A DNA stretch of 36,742 nt, taken from a filamentous cyanobacterium ESFC-1. Its GTDB lineage: Bacteria; Cyanobacteriota; Cyanobacteriia; Cyanobacteriales; Spirulinaceae. The notes under the pieces are model-generated. The model saw nothing but the letters and a program-made list of their open reading frames with translations. It was not told the origin of the DNA and ran no database searches. Location: positions 5,190,049-5,226,790 of the forward strand of contig KB904821.1 of assembly GCA_000380225.1 (NCBI GenBank). The letters run 5' to 3'. The translations under genes were made by a program, and so were the position numbers. Position 1 is the stretch's first letter. Each line of letters opens with the position of its first letter. Positions 8,718-16,788 of this stretch are shown piece by piece.

Positions 8718-10751
8718 TCGATATTGCAACGCGGGGGGGAAGAATTAGCATTAGTCAAAGCCCGCGATCGCTTCACGATTGCCCTAGAAAATCCTGAAAG
8801 CGAGATACCATCAGCAATTGAGGCAATTGATACTCAATCCCTCCCCCAATCTCCTCTGATTGCTGTTACCGTCGCATCCGATCGCCTCGAAGCTATCATG
8901 GCGATCGCGCGCCAACAAGATAATATCGCCTATGCCAGTCATGTCTATTACCTGGCAGACAATCAAGCAACGCAAATATATCTCACCAACGAAGTCACCC
9001 TGCAATTTACCGCAAACACCACAGAAAGCCAGCAAAATGAAATCGCGTCCTCCTTGGGACTCACCCTCAGTCAACCCCTAACCGGGATTCCCAACACCTT
9101 TATTGCCGAAGTTAACTCTCAAGCCACAGAAAACCCGATCAAAATTGCCAATCGCGCGATCGCGTCCTCGCAAATTCTCACCGCCGAAGCCAATATTATC
9201 ATTCACCAGGACACCTTTTATCGCCCCTTAGACGACTTTTATGACCAGCAATGGTATCTCGATCATAACGGCGGTTGGCAACTGGCCCAAGGCTCTCATA
9301 TTGACGCTGAGAAAGCCTGGGACATCACCAAGGGGATTCGATCCGTTGTGGTCGCGATCGCCGATGATGCCATTGATATCAATCACCCCGATTTCCAAGG
9401 CCCCGGTAAAATTGTCGCCCCCAAAGACTTCAAAGAGCAAGACTTTTTACCCCAACCTGTGGGAGAATCAGAAAGTCATGGAACCGCCTGCGCGGGAGTA
9501 GCCGTAGCCGAAGAAAATGGCCGCGGTATAGTCGGAGTCGCCCCTGGTTGCGCTTTAATGCCCCTGCGTACCACAGGCTACCTCGACGACCGATCCATTG
9601 AAAACCTGTTTAATTGGGCAATCGAAAAGGGCGCAAGCGTCATTTCCTGTAGTTGGGGGGCTGCGACAATTTACTTTCCCCTATCTCTGCGTCAACGGGC
9701 TGCCATTAACCGGGCTGCGACCCAAGGCCGCAACGGCAAAGGCTGTGTGGTGGTATTTGCGTCGGGCAATTCCAATCGTCCGGTGAATGGTACAATTTAC
9801 GAGCGACGCTGGTATAACCAACTCCTCAACGGGCCAACTCAGTGGTTAAGCGGCTTTGCGACTCATCCCGACGCGATCGCGGTAGCGGCTTGTACCAGTC
9901 TCAACCACAAATCAGCATACAGCAATTGGGGAGCGCAGATTGCCGTTTGTGCGCCGAGTAACAACGCACCTCCGGGGGTCTGGTTTCCCGATACCGGCTA
10001 TGTTTACACCGCACCCCCCATCAACGCCAAACTCCCCGGCCAAGGCATTTTCACCACCGATCGCCTCGGTAAACTCGGTTACGCCCCCGGCAATTATACC
10101 CGCACCTTTGGCGGCACTTCTAGCGCTTGTCCTGTCGTTGCTGGCGTTGCCGCCTTAATCTTATCAATTAACCCCAACCTAACCGCCCAAGAAGTCCGTC
10201 AAATCCTGCAACAAAGCACCGATAAAATTATCGACACCCACGCCGACCCCCAGTTAGGCTTGCAAATGGGAAGCTATGACCAAAACAACCATTCTCAGTG
10301 GTTTGGATACGGCAAAGTCAATGCCTTTAAAGCCGTCCATAAGGCGCAAAAGCAACGGCAAACCACCCAAACTACAATTAACTATATCCGCGAACAAAAT
10401 AATACCGAAGTCGCCATTCCCGACAATAATCCCAGAGGAACTTCTTTACCAATCCAAATTACGACTTCAGGACAAGTGCGAGATTTGCGCGTTACCGTAG
10501 ACCTCGAACACGAATTTCTCGGAGATATCGAGCTATATCTCCAGTTACCCTCTAATCAGCAGATATTACTACAAAGCCGCACTCTAGGAGCCAGGAATTA
10601 CCTTAAAACCGCTTACACCCTCGAAAATACGCCGACGCTGAAGCTCGCGATCGCGCAACCCGTCCGTGGCACTTGGCAACTCCTCGCCATCGACCGCGTA
10701 GCCGGGGATACAGGGCGTTTAAAGGGTTGGTCGATGACTTTAGGTACTTAG
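8703..10751 (+). CDS. prcA: Subtilisin-like (S8) serine protease with C-terminal P domain, PrcA-like
   Basis: 682 residues. A propeptide-like N-terminal region (about 1-190) without signal peptide precedes an S8 catalytic domain: Asp221 (AIADDAID..HPDF), His259 (ESHGTACAG), oxyanion Asn356 (ASGN) and nucleophile Ser473 (FGGTSSACP). The C-terminal ~120 residues form a proprotein-convertase P domain (starting near the NNTEVAIPDNNP segment, ending with GRLKGWSMTLGT). Length and layout match the Ca2+-dependent protease PrcA of Anabaena, an intracellular or periplasmic enzyme. All triad residues are present, so it should be active. The start codon sits in a heptamer repeat and no earlier in-frame ATG exists close by. 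Single-gene unit; its neighbours do not suggest a partner. Confidence 0.85.
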   Translation: MTNDQSILQRGGEELALVKARDRFTIALENPESEIPSAIEAIDTQSLPQSPLIAVTVASDRLEAIMAIARQQDNIAYASHVYYLADNQATQIYLTNEVTLQFTANTTESQQNEIASSLGLTLSQPLTGIPNTFIAEVNSQATENPIKIANRAIASSQILTAEANIIIHQDTFYRPLDDFYDQQWYLDHNGGWQLAQGSHIDAEKAWDITKGIRSVVVAIADDAIDINHPDFQGPGKIVAPKDFKEQDFLPQPVGESESHGTACAGVAVAEENGRGIVGVAPGCALMPLRTTGYLDDRSIENLFNWAIEKGASVISCSWGAATIYFPLSLRQRAAINRAATQGRNGKGCVVVFASGNSNRPVNGTIYERRWYNQLLNGPTQWLSGFATHPDAIAVAACTSLNHKSAYSNWGAQIAVCAPSNNAPPGVWFPDTGYVYTAPPINAKLPGQGIFTTDRLGKLGYAPGNYTRTFGGTSSACPVVAGVAALILSINPNLTAQEVRQILQQSTDKIIDTHADPQLGLQMGSYDQNNHSQWFGYGKVNAFKAVHKAQKQRQTTQTTINYIREQNNTEVAIPDNNPRGTSLPIQITTSGQVRDLRVTVDLEHEFLGDIELYLQLPSNQQILLQSRTLGARNYLKTAYTLENTPTLKLAIAQPVRGTWQLLAIDRVAGDTGRLKGWSMTLGT

Positions 10752-10798
10752 TTCAGTTAGCTCGTTACGGTTAAACTTTCTAGTCAAACAATATAGCG

Positions 10799-12184
10799 TT
10801 AATCAGAAGATTTATTGCGCCACACATGGGTCACAAAACCAAAGAACCCTCCTATAGCTATATATAAAAAAATCCAAATCCAGTTTACACAAATCAATTC
10901 TGCTATGAAAACTTCAATTGGCTCTAAATTATTGTCATTTTTAGAACATTGTTGAGCTGAATACGGTGAAAATGCAGTCGCAGCTAACGAAGCAGAACCT
11001 ATTCCTACACCTATGACAGCGATAAAATCTTCAAAATGGCGATCTTGGGTTGCTTTTCTGTTGGCTATTGCATTTCTTCTGTTGGCTATTGCATTCCTTA
11101 AATTAGCAATCTTTTGAGAATTTAGAAATATGTCATTTTCATAAATTTCTAGGATTGTTTTAAAAAAATTCATGTCAGATTTTACTTGGGTTAAATACTT
11201 TTTACTCGCAAATTTAGAATATTCAGAAAGTAATTTTAGTTTTTCTTTATTATTTACTAAAATAAGACCATGGCTTTTAATTTCTTTATAAATCTGCTCT
11301 ATTCTTTCATTATAATTATGAAAATTTGCGTTGAGAGTATTATATTGCATTCCTAGCTTTATGTAATTCTTCCTATTACGATGTAAATTATTAACTAAAC
11401 CATCAATCTTTTTGTCTAAAATTGAAATTTCATTGTCTAAGTTTGATATATCTTGAATTTTTAGGTCTGATTCAGCATTCGTTTCAATGGAAAAGACTAC
11501 TTTATGTAAATCATCTCTTACAGTTTGTGCATTTATATAGGCCCACTCTATTTTATGCTTATAAAGAAGTATTTTTTCCAAATGAATTCTAGAATTAATT
11601 GCGGACTGTTGTACATTTTTACTGGGAAAAATAACGATTAAAATATCATCTTTTTGGGGTTCCCGAAAGTTGAAAGCAAATACACCTGTATTAATAAACT
11701 GAGTTTTATCAAAATTTATTGGAGCTTCTTCTTGTGTAAAATCTTTATATATTTTTTGGACAATTGTAGATTGATAATCTATATTTGTGTTTCCAATTTC
11801 ATTATTTTGCATTGGCGATATAGACGATATATCTAAATATCCCGTAATCACCCAACTTCTTCCAAATTCTATATATTTTTTTTTGTCTGTGTTACTATCT
11901 TTTTCTGTGTTATTACCTTTTATAGATTCTTCTGCTTGACTTTGATATTGTTTTACTTTTTTTTTAAATTCTCTAATAATGTTTATATTGTCAGTTGTTA
12001 ATTTTTCATTATCAGAACAAGCACCGATGGAAATAGTACAACTATCTTCACTAAAAGATAATATAGAGGTATAAATTTCTATATTATCTTCTACTTTATT
12101 CTCAATAATCGGGTTTTTGAGGTGGTATTCTGGCTGACGTAAATTTTGAAAAAGAAACACATGGGGATAAATCAAAAAAGACAT
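10799..12184 (-). CDS. Coiled-coil membrane protein of the TPR-CHAT operon (possible CATRA-like partner)
   Basis: About 461 residues from the ATG at 12184. I chose this over the ATG at 12205 because a strong GGAGG lies about 10 bases ahead of it, and the upstream ATG would place that site inside the gene. The N-terminal ~220 residues look alpha/beta (FLIYPHVFLFQNL, FGRSWVITGYLDIS, DDILIVIFPSKN). Residues about 220-395 are long charged helices, probably coiled coil, with a short duplicated heptad NAIANRR. Two hydrophobic segments end the protein (near VIGVGIGSASLAATAF and WIWIFLYIAIGGFFGF), giving a C-terminal membrane anchor. The start overlaps the previous gene by 13 bases. The family was not identified with confidence. 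The context and the DILIVIFP segment recall CATRA proteins reported beside caspase/TPR genes. Very AT-rich. Confidence 0.7.
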   Translation of the reverse strand: MSFLIYPHVFLFQNLRQPEYHLKNPIIENKVEDNIEIYTSILSFSEDSCTISIGACSDNEKLTTDNINIIREFKKKVKQYQSQAEESIKGNNTEKDSNTDKKKYIEFGRSWVITGYLDISSISPMQNNEIGNTNIDYQSTIVQKIYKDFTQEEAPINFDKTQFINTGVFAFNFREPQKDDILIVIFPSKNVQQSAINSRIHLEKILLYKHKIEWAYINAQTVRDDLHKVVFSIETNAESDLKIQDISNLDNEISILDKKIDGLVNNLHRNRKNYIKLGMQYNTLNANFHNYNERIEQIYKEIKSHGLILVNNKEKLKLLSEYSKFASKKYLTQVKSDMNFFKTILEIYENDIFLNSQKIANLRNAIANRRNAIANRKATQDRHFEDFIAVIGVGIGSASLAATAFSPYSAQQCSKNDNNLEPIEVFIAELICVNWIWIFLYIAIGGFFGFVTHVWRNKSSD

Positions 12185-12657
12185 GGTAGTAACTCCTCCA
12201 CCCACATAAAGTCAGGTTTATCATCATCATTTTCTTGACTAGATGTCATTTCGGAGTCAGAGCAACCAGTAGTTTTATTTTCTATACTTGATTTACACTT
12301 TTTAGCTTCATTTACGCTGTCTTGAGAACATAAAATTTTTTCAATCGGGAAAGTAATATTTTCTATTTCTCTATTTTTGCTTTCATCAACTAATGACTTC
12401 CTCTCACCAATAGATTTATTACGAGTGTTCTGAGTGTAGTTTTCTATTAAGGTGGAATGAGATTCATTATATAGTTGCTTTAATAAAGTATGACTGGTAG
12501 CAATTTCAAATATTTCTGGAATTACGCTTTTGGTATTACTTGAAAACCTTTGACCTAGCTCATTAACTTTCTGTTGCAGTGTTATATCTAAACTTGCGTC
12601 TAGTTTAGATAGTGTAATCAAAAAAGCTGCAATTACAAATTGGTCTTGTTGTTCCAT
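12172..12657 (-). CDS. Small protein linking the TPR-CHAT protease and membrane gene
   Basis: 161 residues from the ATG at 12657 (MEQQDQF). This ATG lies inside the last codons of the TPR-CHAT gene, 25 bases of overlap in another frame, so translation is probably coupled. An in-frame ATG at 12714 would overlap more and adds a basic stretch that reads as the shadow of the upstream gene. The first ~70 residues are predicted helical (FVIAAFLITLSKLDASLDITL). The rest is a Ser/Asn/Glu/Lys-rich, probably disordered tail with an acidic patch (ENDDDKPDF) and a hydrophobic end (MWVEELLPCLF). No enzyme motif. It could be an adaptor, inhibitor or substrate of the protease; none of these is shown by the sequence. 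Confidence 0.65.
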   Translation of the reverse strand: MEQQDQFVIAAFLITLSKLDASLDITLQQKVNELGQRFSSNTKSVIPEIFEIATSHTLLKQLYNESHSTLIENYTQNTRNKSIGERKSLVDESKNREIENITFPIEKILCSQDSVNEAKKCKSSIENKTTGCSDSEMTSSQENDDDKPDFMWVEELLPCLF

Positions 12658-15452
12658 TTTTTCGATGGTGAATGTGAATTTTCTAGACTTCCTGTGAGAA
12701 TAAAGCCAGCCCAATAATAAGGATTTTGAAAGCGTCGAGAATTAGGGGTATCCTCCTTAGCTATCCTATTTGCTAAACTCGTTAATGTCATAGACCGTTG
12801 TCGGTATGTCATTTCTTGAGCTTTATTACCTACTTTCTTTGCATTTTTTGCTTCATCTTTTATTTCTTGAGCGCAAGTATTGTACCATTGAACCAGTTCT
12901 GCATCGGTAACATGACACAGCCAATGTTTAGCTCTGTTAAGAGCGTTTGCAGGAGAATGCCCATGTTTGAGGTATCTGTAAAATTCTATCATAATTAGAG
13001 CAGTAGGTTCTTCATCCACAATCCAGAGAGTGCTTATCACATAACGAGTACCTTTGGCGAGAAAACCACTGACTATACCCACAAACTCGTTAATCAGTCT
13101 ATCTGTACCCACTACTCCAGTTTCACAAGCTGATAAACAAACTAAGTAATAACTAGGTAACTTTAACTTGAGGATTTTTTCTAAAGTAAGATTGGTATTA
13201 TTAGTAAGCACTAATGATGAATAGAGGGGAAATTGGTGATTGTGTTCAGCATGACCGGTAAAATGAAGAAAGTCTACATTTGTACAGGTCTCTAACTGTT
13301 CCGACACATAGTCATTAGTTGCCTCATTACTTTTAACTCTTATCACCTTATCCTGATTTTTCTCAAATAAATATTGAATAAATTGAGATTCTATTTCTGC
13401 ATATAATAGTGGCTTCGGAGTTTGAGGATATTCGATACTAACTATTGTTTTGTTTTTAGGAGTAATTTGCGATTTATTAATTCCAAATTTAATACTAGGT
13501 GAACGCGTAAAAAGGAAAGATGAAGATTCAGTATTTAACAGATACTCTAATGGAAGTAAATGCAAATCTCGATGAGGAACTAATAATATTTCTTTGACTT
13601 CTTGCTTTTCCAAAAAAGACTCTATCAATTCAATATTTAGTATTTTTTTTAATTCATTTAAAATTTTTATTTCTTCAAATTGCTGTTGCTGTCTTTTATC
13701 TTTGTCTTTGAAAAAGCTGTTTTTCCATTTATTAAGATAATATTGTAGTTCTCTTACATCATCTATAAGTCTAACTTGGTTTTCTCCAACCAAAATAAAA
13801 GTTGTTAACTTAGACAAGCTAAGATGCCAAAATACAATACCTGTCTGATGATTTTGTGTTAGACATTCTTGTAAAAAATTATGACTTAAAATAAAATCAT
13901 TAGAATTTTTCCAATCTTTTCTTAGCCAAGATAAGCAATAATTCTTTCTTTTTTCTGCTAGTTCTAAAGCTTGTTTATTAGCGCCTTTCTCAAGCAAAAT
14001 ATCTACATTAATTTGATTGAAACCTGAGAATCTTTGGAGTAATAGTATTTTTTCATTATCATTTTTAGTATCTGATATTAATTTATTTAAGTAATCATTT
14101 GCTTTAGCTAATAGTGCTTTGAGTTCGGGCAGTTTTTTACTTACTTGACTTATATCAATAAAATCTTGCAATATATCCAAATGTCGAATAGGGAATTTTT
14201 CAAATGATATTTTTTCAAGTGCTATTTGATAATTCCTCTCTGCATTATTCGTAATCTCGTATTCTTTAAATTTTTCTTTAGTTGCATCATCTTCATGCTC
14301 ATTTGAATGACGATAGTGATTCTTTCCAATACACCAATATAACTCACCCTGACCGCGTTTATATTCTAAATTTTGGTGTTGATGTGATTCCCATTTTTCC
14401 AGCGCTTTTAATCCTCGGAACCATGTATCGTATCCATTGACAAAATCATAAAGTTCTTGACAGTCAAACCAACCTAAATTTACCCAAGCGCGCCAATTTC
14501 TACCTTGAGATAGTTGTATGGCTTTTTCAAAGTCTTCTCTAGCTTGTCGATTAAATTTTTCTTGTTTTTTCCCTTTCTTTTTATAAAGACTTCCTCTATC
14601 GTTATAAGCAAAATGCTCTAATGGTTTTAATTCTATTGCTTTATCAAGAATTTTTATTGCTTCGTCATAGTTGTGGTTAATTTTGTATATATGACTGAGA
14701 GCTATATAAGCATCATAATAAGCTTCATCTAGTTTTATTGTTATCTCAAAATCTTTTTTTGATTGTTCATATTTTCCTATTTTTTTATAAACCACTCCTC
14801 TGTGATAGTAAGCATGAACAAAGTTAGACTTGAGTTGGATAGCTTGGTTTAAATGCTCTATACTCTGTAAATAAAAACCAATCTTACCTAATAATTTACC
14901 GTATACTGTATGGATCAAATAATCGTCATAATCTATTTCAAGAGCTTGCTTATAGTAATCCATCGCTTCTTGATAATTTTCTAAAATTTCTTGTGTTTCG
15001 GCTTTTTTGAGAAAATCGATATTTGAGCTATGAAATTCATCATCAAATTTTAAAGGACGTTCTAATACTATAGATAAAGGCACATCTTTTGGAGGTAACT
15101 TCCTTAGAACATTTCGTAATTTTATTTTTATATCATGATCTTCTGGATTAATTCGTAAAATATTTTGATATAAATCTATCGCTTTTTTGTGATTTTCAAG
15201 ACATTTATTTTCTTCCATTTCTTCTGCTTCAAGGCATAAATACTGAGCAACTTTATCATTAGATTTACAAATTATATCTAAACCATGACTATGCTTGATC
15301 TCGTCAAGAGCTTTTCTACGCCATTGCCAAGCATCTTCATTTTTGGGGTTACTTATTACAGCTTGGGTGAAAAAAACAAAAGCTTCATTATAGTTTTGAT
15401 TGTTAAATTCTTGTTCACCCAATTTGAGCCAATCTTGTACATCACTAAACAT
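12633..15452 (-). CDS. TPR-CHAT (caspase-like) protease, active-type
   Basis: 939 residues. It has TPR units in two blocks (about 5-110 and 145-320, e.g. AYYHRGVVYKKIGKYEQSKKDFE), a helical middle region, then a CHAT domain over roughly the last 390 residues. The catalytic dyad is intact: His734 in HFTGHAEHN and Cys776 in LSACETG. The downstream GFLAKGTRYVISTLW and C-terminal NPYYWAGF motifs are also present. CHAT enzymes are clan CD cysteine peptidases; TPRs usually bind a partner or trigger. First gene of a three-gene operon with overlapping reading frames. Shine-Dalgarno AGGAG at 15464-15468, 11 bases from the ATG. AT-rich and lacking GCGATCGC sites, unlike its neighbours, which suggests acquisition by transfer. 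Its role as a conflict or cell-death effector is inference. Confidence 0.88.
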   Translation of the reverse strand: MFSDVQDWLKLGEQEFNNQNYNEAFVFFTQAVISNPKNEDAWQWRRKALDEIKHSHGLDIICKSNDKVAQYLCLEAEEMEENKCLENHKKAIDLYQNILRINPEDHDIKIKLRNVLRKLPPKDVPLSIVLERPLKFDDEFHSSNIDFLKKAETQEILENYQEAMDYYKQALEIDYDDYLIHTVYGKLLGKIGFYLQSIEHLNQAIQLKSNFVHAYYHRGVVYKKIGKYEQSKKDFEITIKLDEAYYDAYIALSHIYKINHNYDEAIKILDKAIELKPLEHFAYNDRGSLYKKKGKKQEKFNRQAREDFEKAIQLSQGRNWRAWVNLGWFDCQELYDFVNGYDTWFRGLKALEKWESHQHQNLEYKRGQGELYWCIGKNHYRHSNEHEDDATKEKFKEYEITNNAERNYQIALEKISFEKFPIRHLDILQDFIDISQVSKKLPELKALLAKANDYLNKLISDTKNDNEKILLLQRFSGFNQINVDILLEKGANKQALELAEKRKNYCLSWLRKDWKNSNDFILSHNFLQECLTQNHQTGIVFWHLSLSKLTTFILVGENQVRLIDDVRELQYYLNKWKNSFFKDKDKRQQQQFEEIKILNELKKILNIELIESFLEKQEVKEILLVPHRDLHLLPLEYLLNTESSSFLFTRSPSIKFGINKSQITPKNKTIVSIEYPQTPKPLLYAEIESQFIQYLFEKNQDKVIRVKSNEATNDYVSEQLETCTNVDFLHFTGHAEHNHQFPLYSSLVLTNNTNLTLEKILKLKLPSYYLVCLSACETGVVGTDRLINEFVGIVSGFLAKGTRYVISTLWIVDEEPTALIMIEFYRYLKHGHSPANALNRAKHWLCHVTDAELVQWYNTCAQEIKDEAKNAKKVGNKAQEMTYRQRSMTLTSLANRIAKEDTPNSRRFQNPYYWAGFILTGSLENSHSPSKKWNNKTNL

Positions 15453-15483
15453 CTCAAATGACGCTCCTGTGCTTCAAATTACC

Positions 15484-15515
15484 AAAATAAAGAGCCTGCA
15501 TTAAGCAGCAGGCTC
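15484..15515 (-). terminator. Intrinsic terminator just ahead of the TPR-CHAT gene
   Basis: On the minus strand GAGCCTGC pairs with GCAGGCTC across an 8-base loop and is followed by TTTATTTT. It could end the transcript of the upstream DUF1611 gene or of the candidate leader RNA. Its closeness to the next start codon allows an attenuator role. Confidence 0.6.
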
Positions 15516-15666
15516 ATAGAAACTAATTATTGATGAGCTAACCAGCTCGCGGTTTATTTTGTTGCATAAACCTACTCACAGTGTTTATTACTTACATCAG
15601 CATGGTTGATCAAGCCATGCTGACAATATGGTTCAAAAACGTGCTTTCGTGTTAGTTATGTGTATG
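15484..15666 (-). ncRNA. Candidate structured leader or small RNA upstream of TPR-CHAT operon
   Basis: In the spacer between the DUF1611 gene and the TPR-CHAT gene, the minus strand holds four stem-loops: 15597-15605/15615-15623 (9 bp), 15551-15557/15566-15572 (7 bp), 15535-15539/15544-15548 (5 bp) and 15492-15499/15508-15515 (8 bp), the last followed by a T-rich tract. With a TATAAT at 15673-15678 this gives a predicted transcript of about 183 nt that ends about 32 bases before the TPR-CHAT ATG. It may be a free small RNA or an attenuating leader. It matches no RNA family I know. Confidence 0.4.
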
Positions 15667-15672
15667 CCCTAT

Positions 15673-15701
15673 ATTATACTCCAAAAAATAAGAATGACAG
15701 C
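15673..15701 (-). promoter_or_regulatory. Putative sigma-70-type promoter for the leader / TPR-CHAT operon
   Basis: A perfect -10 box TATAAT lies at 15673-15678 on the minus strand. A weak -35-like CTGTCA lies at 15695-15700, 16 bases upstream. Start of transcription would be near 15666. Confidence 0.4.
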
Positions 15702-15759
15702 ATTAAACTGACACAAAAGTATACGCAAGTTTTACCGATCGCACCAACCTCCGAAATAA

Positions 15760-16788
15760 CTAAATACCATCCAATAGCACATCAGCCCCAAACCGTATCA
15801 CATCCGTACAAGGAAGCCCCGTATCGGCTTGAGTTTGCGCGATCGCGTCCCTGGCCTCCTTTTCCCCCAAACTAAACGTATTAAGGGCAATTCCCTTCAC
15901 CCTCACCTCCCCAAAAGCACCCCCCCCACTGGCGACACTTTCATACAATTGAATCACATCAGAAAGAGGCGGAATCTGCACATCCGGGCAGTTGTGAATG
16001 CGATCCTGGCCGCAACGATGCACTAAAATTAAACCCGTGGGTTGACTACCGCGCAACAAAGGTAAAGTCGCCGTCGAACCGGGATGCAAAATCGAACCTT
16101 GTCCCTCAATCCACAATAACTCGCAATCTTGACCCACTTCTAACACCGCCTTTTCAATGGCCCCGGCTGCATAATCAACCCGCACCGCATCCAAGGGGAC
16201 ACCGTGACCAAACAGCATCAAACCCCCTTGTCCCGTGGCTACCATCTCGGTTTTAATGCCCCGTTTTCGGGCTGTGCGATAGAGTTCAATCCCCGCCGAC
16301 ATTTTCCCGACAGACATATCCGTACCTACCGTAAGGATACGCTGACAAGCCAGCGATCGCGCCCTACCCTTCCCAATCCCCAACCCCGGCGGTTCTTGAC
16401 GAATATCCCAAATCCATTGCCCTTCCTGTAGCGTCTCAACAATGCCCTGCATGGGCGTATGCAAGCCATTGGCGACGGATAAACCCGCTTCGACCCCTTT
16501 TTTAACCTCTTGCCACCAAGCATCGGGTAAAACGCCCCCAGAAGGCGCGATACCAATCACCAACACCTCCGGCTGATACGGCAATGCCTCTGTCACCGAA
16601 GCCACAATCGGCACATCTCTATTAATTCCAGTGAGTTCAGGTAACGACTCCCCGACACAGTCCTTATCAATCACCGCGACAATATTAGCCTCGCTGTAAC
16701 GGAGGAAAGTCAAGCCAGTTTTGCCGTCTTGGGTACGAATGCCTTGGTGTAACAAAACAGCAACGGGATGTTCAGGGGTGAGATGCAC
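15760..16788 (-). CDS. dgcN: DUF1611 family protein, DgcN-like (D-glutamate N-acetyltransferase)
   Basis: 342 residues with a GTG start at 16788 that overlaps the preceding gene by 17 bases. DUF1611 proteins have an N-terminal Rossmann-like half (VIDKDCVGESLPEL, VLVIGIAPSGGVLPDAWW) and a C-terminal P-loop-like half (ILTVGTDMSVGKMSAGIEL, resembling GTD.s.GKmt). WIEGQGSILHPG is also conserved. DgcN was described as a D-glutamate N-acetyltransferase working with the epimerase DgcA, so that D-Glu is converted to N-acetyl-L-Glu. The tight overlap with an enolase-superfamily epimerase gene supports this pairing. The assignment to DgcN rather than another DUF1611 member is inference from context. 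Confidence 0.75.
   Translation of the reverse strand: MHLTPEHPVAVLLHQGIRTQDGKTGLTFLRYSEANIVAVIDKDCVGESLPELTGINRDVPIVASVTEALPYQPEVLVIGIAPSGGVLPDAWWQEVKKGVEAGLSVANGLHTPMQGIVETLQEGQWIWDIRQEPPGLGIGKGRARSLACQRILTVGTDMSVGKMSAGIELYRTARKRGIKTEMVATGQGGLMLFGHGVPLDAVRVDYAAGAIEKAVLEVGQDCELLWIEGQGSILHPGSTATLPLLRGSQPTGLILVHRCGQDRIHNCPDVQIPPLSDVIQLYESVASGGGAFGEVRVKGIALNTFSLGEKEARDAIAQTQADTGLPCTDVIRFGADVLLDGI

Noticed and set aside
12658-12714. Longer N terminus for the small operon protein (MGWLYSHRKS)
   Set aside because: It is the frame-shifted shadow of the conserved NPYYWAGF end of the TPR-CHAT gene; the ATG at 12657 gives a more protein-like N terminus.
15597-15623. IS end or attachment site suggested by the near-perfect 27-base palindrome
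   Set aside because: No second end, target duplication or transposase nearby; better explained as one of several hairpins in the leader region.
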